NCBI RefSeq assembly: GCF_040645195.1
Contig: NZ_JBEYXW010000033.1
Location: 1-64,000, forward strand
DNA length: 64,000 nucleotides
DNA from: Prauserella_A sp040645195
Lineage (GTDB): Bacteria > Actinomycetota > Actinomycetes > Mycobacteriales > Pseudonocardiaceae
Reading direction: 5' to 3'
In this document: positions 17,014 to 24,807 of the stretch, in pieces
Layout of the letters: every line of letters starts with the position of its first letter
Position numbering within the stretch: the stretch's first letter is position 1
Notes under the pieces: model-generated
The model's database searches: none
Told to the model about the DNA's origin: nothing
The model's input: the letters and a program-made list of their open reading frames with translations, nothing else
Made by a program: the position numbers and the translations under genes

Positions 17014-18518
17014 TACGCAGCCTCCAGTCCGTGCCCGGTTGCCAGCGTCATCACGGCCTCCTCGGTCGGGCCGGCAGGCAGCTCGCCCGCGATCCGACCG
17101 TCGTGCATCACGAGGACGCGGTCGCTCATCCCGATCAATTCCGGCAGCTCCGAGGAGATCATGAGGATCGCCACGCCGTCGCGTGCGAGCCCGCGCAGCA
17201 GGTCGTAGACGGCCTTCTTGGCGCCGACGTCGATTCCGCGCGTCGGTTCGTCCACAATCAACACCCGCGGCTCGACGGCAAGCCACTTCGCGAGCACGAC
17301 CTTCTGCTGGTTACCGCCGGAGAGGTAGCGCACCTCCTGGTCCGGACCACGGCTCACCAATGTCACCGAACGCAGCAGTGCACCGAGGTCCAGCGGCGCC
17401 AGCCGTCGCCCGAACACCGCACGCCGCACCAGCAGTGCGTTGTCCCGCACCGACTGGCGCAGCGCGAGGCCATCGCCCTTGCGGTCCTCGGTCACGTGCG
17501 CGATCCCGTGCCGGACCGCCGCCCTCGGCGAGGTGATGGTCAGTGTCCTGCCGTCGAGCTCGAGCGTGCCCGTGGTGAAAGGGTCCACACCGGACAGTGC
17601 CCTGGCGACCGCGGAACGGCCCGCGCCCTGCAGCCCGGCGAGCCCGACGATCTCCCCGGCCCGCAGCTCCATGCTGATGCCGCGCAACCGGGCGTTGCCC
17701 GCCGCGCGCAGCGTGAGCCTGGCGGGGCCGGACTCCCCTGCGACGGTGCGGTCGGGGAACAGTGCGTCCAGCGGCCTGCCCACCATGTGCCGCACCAGCT
17801 GGTCGGGGGTCAGCTCCGCCGTGGGTACGCACGTGACGAGCTCACCGTCCTTGAGGACCGTGATCCGCTGGCTGAGGTCGAACACCTCGCGGAGCCGGTG
17901 CGAGACGTAGAGGATCGCGATGCCCCGCTCGCGCAGCCTGCGCACCAGACCGTAGAGCAGCTCGACCTCGTGGTCGGCCAGCGCGGCGGTGGGTTCGTCC
18001 ATCGCGAGCACGCGGGCATCGGTGGACAGCGCCTTGACGATCTCGACCACCTGCCGCTGCGCGACCGGAAGGAGGCGGATCGGTGTGCGCGGGGAGATGC
18101 CGTGCTCGCCGAGCCCCTCCAGTAGGGCCGCGGTGTCGGACTCCATGCGCTTGCGGTCCACCTGCCCGCGGCGCACGGGCTCCCGGCCGAGGTAGACGTT
18201 CTCGGCGACCGTGCGCTCGCCGAGCAGGTTGAACTCCTGGTGGACGATCGAGATGCCGGCCGTCTGCGCGTGCCGTGGCGAGGTGAACGCGGTCTCGCTG
18301 CCTGCCAGTTCGACGGTGCCGGTGTCCGGCCTGTGTACCCCCGCGAGGATCTTCATCAGGGTCGACTTGCCAGCACCGTTCTCGCCAACGAGGGCGTGGA
18401 CCTCGCCTGGCCGCAGGTCGAGGTCCACATCACGCAGCACCGTATTGCCGAGAAACTGCTTGCCGATGCCGCGCATGCGCACCACCGGCGCCTCGACGGT
18501 GAGGCCAGTCACACTCAT
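17013..18518 (-). CDS. Sugar ABC transporter ATP-binding protein (RbsA/XylG type)
   Basis: This 501-residue protein carries two fused ABC ATPase domains typical of carbohydrate uptake CUT2 systems. Domain 1 has Walker A GENGAGKST and Walker B VLAMDEPTAAL; domain 2 has the usual degenerate P-loop GLQGAGRS, the signature LSGGNQQKV and Walker B VLIVDEPTRGID. The ATG at 18518 has GAGG at fair spacing. It is the first gene of the minus-strand sugar operon reaching to about 8666. The promoter should lie in 18519-18620, where an inverted repeat CGAAC-tacc-GTTCG (18576-18589) could be an operator. Confidence 0.93.
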   Translation of the reverse strand: MSVTGLTVEAPVVRMRGIGKQFLGNTVLRDVDLDLRPGEVHALVGENGAGKSTLMKILAGVHRPDTGTVELAGSETAFTSPRHAQTAGISIVHQEFNLLGERTVAENVYLGREPVRRGQVDRKRMESDTAALLEGLGEHGISPRTPIRLLPVAQRQVVEIVKALSTDARVLAMDEPTAALADHEVELLYGLVRRLRERGIAILYVSHRLREVFDLSQRITVLKDGELVTCVPTAELTPDQLVRHMVGRPLDALFPDRTVAGESGPARLTLRAAGNARLRGISMELRAGEIVGLAGLQGAGRSAVARALSGVDPFTTGTLELDGRTLTITSPRAAVRHGIAHVTEDRKGDGLALRQSVRDNALLVRRAVFGRRLAPLDLGALLRSVTLVSRGPDQEVRYLSGGNQQKVVLAKWLAVEPRVLIVDEPTRGIDVGAKKAVYDLLRGLARDGVAILMISSELPELIGMSDRVLVMHDGRIAGELPAGPTEEAVMTLATGHGLEAA

Positions 18519-18705
18519 GCGCCTCACACTACTGGAACTTATGCGCAAATCAAACAGAAGTGTGGCTGAATACGGCGAACTACCGTTCGCGATAGGCCGA
18601 ACGGCGCTACGCGGTCGGCGTAGTGACGCCACCCGCTCGCGGCCTTCCAGAAGCTCGACCGAGCGGTTATGAAGGAAGGACAACTGCGGACAACTGGGGG
18701 GAACC

Positions 18706-19617
18706 ATGCGAGTTCGACGACGCGTGACGGCGATCTTCGGCGCGGTCCTTCTACTACTACTCAGCTCACTGGCGGCCGCGGGCACGGCGACGGCCGCGCC
18801 GAAGTTCACCCGCTATGTCGCGCTCGGTGACTCCTACACCGCCGGTCCACTGATCCCGATGCAGCGGCTCGATCCGCTTGGCTGCTTCCGCTCGACGCGC
18901 AACTATCCGGCGCAGCTCGCGCGCCAGCTGGACGTCAAGTCCTACACCGACGTCAGCTGCAGCGGTGCCGACACCTCACACCTGAGCCGGCCGCAGGAGG
19001 TCACGCTGGGCGTCAACCCGCCCCAGTTCGACGCGCTGCGACCCAACACCGACCTGGTGACCATCGGCATCGGCGGCAACGACGAAAGCGTGTTCGGCCG
19101 CCTCGTCGGCACCTGCCCGCAGCTGCGGGCGTCCGATCCGGCCGGCTCGCCGTGCCAGGAACATTTCACCGTCGACGGCGTGGACACGCTCGACGAGGCG
19201 ATAGCGCGCACCGGTGAGCGGGTCGCCGCGGTGCTCGACGGTGTGCATGCACGCTCACCGCGCGCCACCGTGCTCGTCATCGGCTACCCGCGCATCGCGC
19301 CGCCGAGCGGCACCTGCCCCGGCATCCTGCCGTTCGCCGACGGCGACTACGCCTGGCTGAACAGCATCGAGGAGGCCCTCAACGACGCGCTGGCCAAGGC
19401 AGTCGCCGACGACGGTCGCGCGGTCTTCGTCGACCTGTACCCGGCCTCGCTCGGCCACGACGCCTGCGCGGGCACCGACGCCTGGATCCAGGGCAAGGAC
19501 ACCAACCCGTTGGGCGCCGCGTCGTACCACCCCCGCTTCTCGGGCATGGCCGGGGTCGCGACGGAGATCTTCGAGCAGCTGAGGGCTAGCCGGGCAGGGC
19601 TGCCAGCCGGGCGGTGA
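18706..19617 (+). CDS. Secreted SGNH/GDSL hydrolase (esterase/lipase)
   Basis: This 303-residue exported hydrolase has a classical signal peptide (basic start, Leu run, TATAAP near residue 31). The SGNH blocks are present: nucleophile Ser43 in ALGDSYTAG, a Gly in block II, Asn in GIGGND, and the C-terminal His in SYHPRFSGM. Cysteines likely form disulfides, as in Streptomyces secreted esterases. Its substrate is probably an acyl ester lipid. The gene stands alone, divergent from the sugar operon, and its last 32 nt overlap the convergent valS 3' end. Confidence 0.92.
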   Translation: MRVRRRVTAIFGAVLLLLLSSLAAAGTATAAPKFTRYVALGDSYTAGPLIPMQRLDPLGCFRSTRNYPAQLARQLDVKSYTDVSCSGADTSHLSRPQEVTLGVNPPQFDALRPNTDLVTIGIGGNDESVFGRLVGTCPQLRASDPAGSPCQEHFTVDGVDTLDEAIARTGERVAAVLDGVHARSPRATVLVIGYPRIAPPSGTCPGILPFADGDYAWLNSIEEALNDALAKAVADDGRAVFVDLYPASLGHDACAGTDAWIQGKDTNPLGAASYHPRFSGMAGVATEIFEQLRASRAGLPAGR

Positions 19618-22228
19618 TGCGCTCGATGTCGGCGACCGCGGCGTCGCGGCGCACCCGGATCTTGTCGACCACATCGGCGGGCGCGTTGTCCAGGAACCCC
19701 TGGTTGCCGAGCTTGCCCTCGGTCTGCTTGAGCTCCTTCTCCGCCGCGGCGAGGTCCTTCTGCAGCCGCTTGCGCTCGGCGGCGACATCGATCGTGCCCG
19801 AGGTGTCCACCTCGACGATCGCCGCGCCGCCGGCGAGCGTGACCTCCAGCGAGGCCGTCGCCGCGAAGCCCTCGGCAGGTTCGGCGAGACGCGCCAGCGC
19901 GCGCACCGCGTCCTCGTGCCCGGCCACCTCGGCGAAACCCGGCCCGGACAGCCGCGTCGCGACCCGCTGCCCCGGCTTGAGGCCCTGGTCGGAGCGGAAC
20001 CGGCGGATCTCCGTCACGAGCTTCTGCACGTCACCGATCCGCGCGTCCGCCACCGGGTCGGCCGCAGGCAGCCGCACCGACCCCGCGGGCCACCGCGCGA
20101 CGACCAGCGACTCACCGCCGGTGAGGGTGGTCCACAGCCGCTCGGTGATGAACGGGATGAACGGGTGCAGCAGGCGGAGCACGGTGTCCAGCGCGTGGCC
20201 GAGCACCGCACGGGTACCGTCGGCGTGCTCGCCGGAGAACTGCACCTTCGCCAGCTCCAGGTACCAGTCGCACAGCTCGTCCCAGGTGAAGTGGTAGAGC
20301 AGGTTGGTGGCCTTGGCGAACTGGTAGTCCTCGACCAGTGCGTCCACTTCGGACACCACGGCGCCGAGCCTGCCGAGTATCCAGCGGTCGGTCTCGGTGA
20401 GCTCCTCGGCGGGCGGCAGCTCACGGGTGATCGTCGCGCCGTTCATGATCGCGAACCGGGTGGCGTTCCACAGCTTCGTGCAGAAGTTGCGGGAACCGGC
20501 CGCCCATTCCTCGGCCAGTGCCATGTCCGCGCCCGGGTTCGCACCACGCGCCAGCGTGAACCGGGTGGCATCGGCGCCGAAGCGGTCCATCCAGTCGAGC
20601 GGGTCGATCACGTTACCGCGCGACTTCGACATCTTCTTGCCGCTCGCATCGCGGATGAGGCCGTGCAGGTAGATGTGTTGAAAAGGCACCGCACGGCTGT
20701 CGGCTTTGTCCTGCATGGCGTACAGCCCGAACATCATCATCCTGGCGACCCAGAAGAAGAGGATGTCGTAGCCGGTGGACAGGACGCTGGTCGGGTAGAA
20801 CTTCGCCAGATCCGCGGTGTCCGCCGGCCAGCCCATGGTCGAAATCGGCCACAGCCCCGACGAGAACCAGGTGTCCAGCACGTCCGGGTCCTGCCGCCAG
20901 CCCTCGCCCGATGGCGGCTGCTCGTCCGGCCCGACGCACACGGTCTCGCCGTCCGGGCCGTACCACACCGGGATGCGGTGCCCCCACCACAGCTGGCGCG
21001 AGATCGTCCAGTCGTGCATGTTGTCGACCCAGTCGAAGTAGCGCTTGGCCAGCTCCGGCGGGTGGATCTTGGTGCGCCCGTCGCGCACGGCCTCGCCTGC
21101 GGCGCGGGCGAGCGGCTCCACCTTGACCCACCACTGCAGTGACAGCCGCGGCTCGATCACGGTGTCGCAGCGGGAACAGTGGCCGACCGCGTGGACGTAG
21201 GGCCGCTTCTCCGCCACGATCCTGCCCTGCGCGCGCAGCGCGGCGATGACGGCGGGCCTTGCCTCGAACCGGTCCATGCCCTGGAACGGGCCCGGCACGG
21301 TGATGATCGCGCGCTCGTCCATGATGGACGGCATCGGCAGGCCGTGCCGCCTGCCGATCTCGAAGTCGTTCGGGTCGTGTGCCGGGGTCACCTTCACCGC
21401 ACCGGTGCCGAACTCGGGATCCACGTGCTTGTCGGCCACGATCGGGATGTGCCTGCCGGTCAGCGGCAGCTCCACCTCGGTACCGATCAGGTGCGCGTAG
21501 CGCTCGTCGTCGGGGTGCACCGCGACGGCGGTGTCGCCGAGCATCGTCTCGGCACGGGTCGTGGCGACCACGATCGCGGCATCGCCGTCGCCGTAGCGGA
21601 TCGACACCAGCTCGCCGTCGTCGTCGGAGTGGTCGACCTCGATGTCCGACAGCGCCGTGTGACAGCGCGGGCACCAGTTGATGATCCGCTCGGCGCGGTA
21701 GATGAGCCCGTCGTCGTAGAGCTTCTTGAACATGGTCTGCACGGCGCGGGACAGGCTCTCGTCCATCGTGAAGCGCTCGCGCGACCAGTCGACCCCGTCG
21801 CCGAGCCTGCGCATCTGGTCGAGGATCTTGCCGCCGTACTCGGCCTTCCACTCCCACACGCGCTCGACGAACCGCTCGCGGCCGAGGTCGTGCCGGGACA
21901 GGCCCTCGCTGCCGAGCTGGCGCTCCACCACGTTCTGGGTGGCGATGCCTGCGTGGTCCATGCCCGGCAGCCACAGCACCTCGTAGCCCTGCATCCGGCG
22001 GCGGCGGGTCAGCGCATCCATCAGCGTGTGGTTCAGCGCATGGCCCATGTGCAGCCTGCCGGTGACGTTGGGCGGCGGCAGAACGATCGAGAACGGCGGC
22101 TTCTCCGACGTCGCGTCCGCGGTGAAGTAGCCGGCGTCTACCCAGCGCTGGTAAAGGGCGGCCTCTTCGTCGGCCGGGTTCCAGGCATTGGGCAGGTCGG
22201 TGGGCTGCTGGGGCGCGTTCTCCGTCAC
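19586..22228 (-). CDS. valS: Valyl-tRNA synthetase
   Basis: ValS charges tRNA-Val with valine and edits misacylated threonine in the cytosol. At 880 residues it is full length. Class I signatures are present: the HIGH-type HMGH in TGRLHMGHALNH near residue 55 and KMSKS in GKKMSKSRGN near residue 535. The CP1 editing domain lies between them, and the C-terminal ~60 residues form the usual coiled-coil tRNA arm (QKDLAAAEKELKQTEGKLG). The GTG start at 22228 is used. The 3' end overlaps the convergent SGNH gene by 32 nt. Confidence 0.98.
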   Translation of the reverse strand: MTENAPQQPTDLPNAWNPADEEAALYQRWVDAGYFTADATSEKPPFSIVLPPPNVTGRLHMGHALNHTLMDALTRRRRMQGYEVLWLPGMDHAGIATQNVVERQLGSEGLSRHDLGRERFVERVWEWKAEYGGKILDQMRRLGDGVDWSRERFTMDESLSRAVQTMFKKLYDDGLIYRAERIINWCPRCHTALSDIEVDHSDDDGELVSIRYGDGDAAIVVATTRAETMLGDTAVAVHPDDERYAHLIGTEVELPLTGRHIPIVADKHVDPEFGTGAVKVTPAHDPNDFEIGRRHGLPMPSIMDERAIITVPGPFQGMDRFEARPAVIAALRAQGRIVAEKRPYVHAVGHCSRCDTVIEPRLSLQWWVKVEPLARAAGEAVRDGRTKIHPPELAKRYFDWVDNMHDWTISRQLWWGHRIPVWYGPDGETVCVGPDEQPPSGEGWRQDPDVLDTWFSSGLWPISTMGWPADTADLAKFYPTSVLSTGYDILFFWVARMMMFGLYAMQDKADSRAVPFQHIYLHGLIRDASGKKMSKSRGNVIDPLDWMDRFGADATRFTLARGANPGADMALAEEWAAGSRNFCTKLWNATRFAIMNGATITRELPPAEELTETDRWILGRLGAVVSEVDALVEDYQFAKATNLLYHFTWDELCDWYLELAKVQFSGEHADGTRAVLGHALDTVLRLLHPFIPFITERLWTTLTGGESLVVARWPAGSVRLPAADPVADARIGDVQKLVTEIRRFRSDQGLKPGQRVATRLSGPGFAEVAGHEDAVRALARLAEPAEGFAATASLEVTLAGGAAIVEVDTSGTIDVAAERKRLQKDLAAAEKELKQTEGKLGNQGFLDNAPADVVDKIRVRRDAAVADIERITARLAALPG

Positions 22229-22358
22229 AACTGGTCAGTCTACGAAGCGCTGCTTCGTACTCGTCACCGGCGTTGCCACCAGGCCGCCAGCGGGTTGTGA
22301 CGAAGCCGACAGGGCCAGGACGGCGCCAACGGCTGCGACCCCGGCGAACAATGGCGGC

Positions 22359-24665
22359 GTGGCACGCAACGCACCGCATGAGGACATCGACGAAGACCGG
22401 ATCCGGGTCGGCAAGCCGAAGGAGTGGGCTGCCGGTATCCCGGGCGTCGCAGTGTCACTGTGGCGTGGCTGGGAGCAGATGGGCACCGGCCGCACCGTAC
22501 GCACGCTGCGCCTGCTCAACCAGCAGGAAGGCTACGACTGCCCTGGCTGCGCGTGGCCGGAACCACGGGAGACCGACGGCGAGCACCGCAAGCTCGCCGA
22601 GTTCTGTGAGAACGGCGCCAAAGCCGTCGCCGAGGAGGCGACCACCCGGCGCATCGGCCCTGAGTTCTTCGCCGAGCACTCGATCACCGAGCTGGCGGAC
22701 AAGACCGACTACTGGCTGGGCCAGCAGGGCCGCCTGACGCACCCCATGGTGCTGCGCGAGGGGGCAACGCACTACGAGCCCATCTCGTGGGACGAGGCGT
22801 TCCAGCTCACCGCGCGCACGCTGCGTGAGCTGGACAGTCCCGACGAGGCGATGTTCTACACCTCCGGCCGCACGAGCAACGAGGCCGCATTCGTCTACCA
22901 GCTGCTGGTCCGCGCCTTCGGCACCAACAACCTGCCCGACTGCAGCAACATGTGCCATGAGTCCTCCGGTGCGGCGCTGTCGCAGGCCACGGGCATCGGC
23001 AAGGGCACCGTCACGCTGGCCGACCTGCACCACGCCGACCTGATCGTCGTGATCGGACAGAACCCCGGCACGAACCATCCGCGCATGCTCTCCGCGCTGG
23101 AGCAGGCGAAGGCGAACGGCGCGAAGGTCATCGCGGTCAACCCGCTGCCCGAAGCCGGGCTGCTGCGGTTCAAGAACCCGCAGAACGTCCGCGGTGTCGC
23201 CGGCAAGGGCAGCGCGCTGGCCGACGAGTTCTGCCAGATCAAGCTCGGTGGTGACCTGGCGCTGTTCCAGGCGATCGGGCATCTCCTGCTGTCGTGGGAG
23301 GACGCGGCGCCGGGCACGGTGCTCGACACGGATTTCATCGAGAGCTCCACGCACGACTTCGCCGACTACGAAAAGCAGGTGCGCGCGCTCGACTGGTCCC
23401 AGGTGGACGAGGCCACCGGCTTGTCCAGGGAGCAGATCGCCAAGGTCGCCGGCATGATCGCCGAGTCGAAGCGCACCATCTACTGCTGGGCGATGGGACT
23501 CACGCAGCACGCCCACTCCGTGCCGACCATCGCCGAGGTCGCCAACGTCGCACTGCTGCGGGGCATGATCGGCAAGCCGGGGGCAGGGTTGTGCCCGGTG
23601 CGCGGACACTCGAACGTGCAGGGCGACCGCACGATGGGTATCTGGGAGAAGATGCCGGAGCCGTTCCTGGCCGCGCTGGAGTCCGAGTTCGGCATTCCCG
23701 TTCCACGCAAGCACGGCTACGACGTCGTCGATTCCATCCGCGCTATGCGGGACGGCCGTGGCACGGTGTTCTTCGCCGTCGGCGGCAACTTCGCCTCCGC
23801 CACCCCGGACACCGAGCTGACCGAGCGCGCGCTGCGCTCGTGCGAGCTGACGGTCCACGTGTCGACGAAGCTCAACCGCTCGCACGTGGTGCATGGACGG
23901 ACGGCGCTGATCCTGCCGACGCTGGGCCGCACGGAACGCGACGTGCAGGCCGGTGGCGAGCAGTTCGTGACCGTCGAGGACTCGATGTCGGCGGTGCACG
24001 CCTCCCGTGGGCGGCTCCGCCCTGCGAGTGACCACCTGCTCTCGGAGGTCGCGATCCTGTGCCGGCTCGCGCGTGCCCTCTTCGGTGACGACCACGCCGT
24101 GCCGTGGCAGGCCTTCGAGTCCGACTACGACGAGATCCGTGAGCGCATCGCCCGGGTCGTCCCCGGCTGCACGGACTACAACGCACGGGTACGCGAGCCC
24201 GATGGCTTCGTGCTGCCCAACCCGCCCCGGGACAGCAGGCAGTTCACCGGAACGCTCACCGGCAAGGCGATGTTCGGGGTCAGTGAGCTGGAGTACCCGA
24301 CCGCGCCGCGGGGCAGGCTGCTGCTGCAGACCCTGCGCAGCCACGACCAGTACAACACCACGATCTACGGCCTGTCCGACCGCTACCGCGGGGTCGAGGA
24401 CGGCCGCCGGGTGGTGTTCGTGAACCCGGCGGATCTCACCGAGCTCGGGATCCCCGACGGCGAGCTCGTGGACCTGGTGTCGGAGTGGTCCGACCACGAG
24501 CGTCGGGCCGAGCGCTTCCGGGTGGTGGGCTACCCGACCGCGCGCGGCTGCGCGGCGGCGTACTTCCCGGAGGCCAACGCGCTGGTACCGCTCGACTCCG
24601 TAGCCCGTACCTCCAACACCCCCACCTCCAAGGCCATCGTCGTCCGCCTCGAACAGCGCGGTTAA
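22359..24665 (+). CDS. FdhF/YdeP-family molybdopterin oxidoreductase
   Basis: This 768-residue bis-MGD molybdoenzyme of the FdhF/YdeP family is related to the formate dehydrogenase catalytic subunit. Seen: the N-terminal family motif DCPGCAWPEP, the molybdopterin core (TSGRTSNEAAFVYQ, NMCHESSG, IGQNPGTNHPRML) and the C-terminal cofactor-closing domain (TLRSHDQYNTTIYG). The N-terminus lacks the full four-Cys cluster loop of classical FdhF. The GTG at 22359 is chosen because longer frames run into the divergent valS promoter. FdhD, needed to sulfurate such cofactors, and an OFA antiporter lie 3-6 kb downstream, supporting formate or oxalate-related chemistry. The exact reaction of this family is not settled. 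Confidence 0.9.
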   Translation: MARNAPHEDIDEDRIRVGKPKEWAAGIPGVAVSLWRGWEQMGTGRTVRTLRLLNQQEGYDCPGCAWPEPRETDGEHRKLAEFCENGAKAVAEEATTRRIGPEFFAEHSITELADKTDYWLGQQGRLTHPMVLREGATHYEPISWDEAFQLTARTLRELDSPDEAMFYTSGRTSNEAAFVYQLLVRAFGTNNLPDCSNMCHESSGAALSQATGIGKGTVTLADLHHADLIVVIGQNPGTNHPRMLSALEQAKANGAKVIAVNPLPEAGLLRFKNPQNVRGVAGKGSALADEFCQIKLGGDLALFQAIGHLLLSWEDAAPGTVLDTDFIESSTHDFADYEKQVRALDWSQVDEATGLSREQIAKVAGMIAESKRTIYCWAMGLTQHAHSVPTIAEVANVALLRGMIGKPGAGLCPVRGHSNVQGDRTMGIWEKMPEPFLAALESEFGIPVPRKHGYDVVDSIRAMRDGRGTVFFAVGGNFASATPDTELTERALRSCELTVHVSTKLNRSHVVHGRTALILPTLGRTERDVQAGGEQFVTVEDSMSAVHASRGRLRPASDHLLSEVAILCRLARALFGDDHAVPWQAFESDYDEIRERIARVVPGCTDYNARVREPDGFVLPNPPRDSRQFTGTLTGKAMFGVSELEYPTAPRGRLLLQTLRSHDQYNTTIYGLSDRYRGVEDGRRVVFVNPADLTELGIPDGELVDLVSEWSDHERRAERFRVVGYPTARGCAAAYFPEANALVPLDSVARTSNTPTSKAIVVRLEQRG

Positions 24666-24669
24666 CGCT

Positions 24670-24772
24670 CCCCAAGGCCACCTTGGTTGCAGGAATCAAA
24701 CACTGCGGCGCGAAGCGTCTCGGTTTGGGCGGTGGTGGGAGACGGGTGGGCGCAACCAAGGTGGCCTTGGGG
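24670..24772. repeat. 103-bp element bounded by 21-bp perfect inverted repeats
   Basis: The left arm (24670-24690) and right arm (24752-24772) are perfect 21-bp reverse complements, and each arm contains its own palindrome (CCAAGG/CCTTGG). The 61-bp centre has a second short inverted pair, CGTCTC/GAGACG (24716-24721 and 24739-24744). It lies between convergent genes, so it may work as a bidirectional terminator, but its size and sequence relation to 1028-1063 suggest a dispersed repeat family. Confidence 0.75.
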
Positions 24773-24807
24773 GACAATTCAGCTCCGTTCGCGCCTGGCC
24801 ACGCCGC

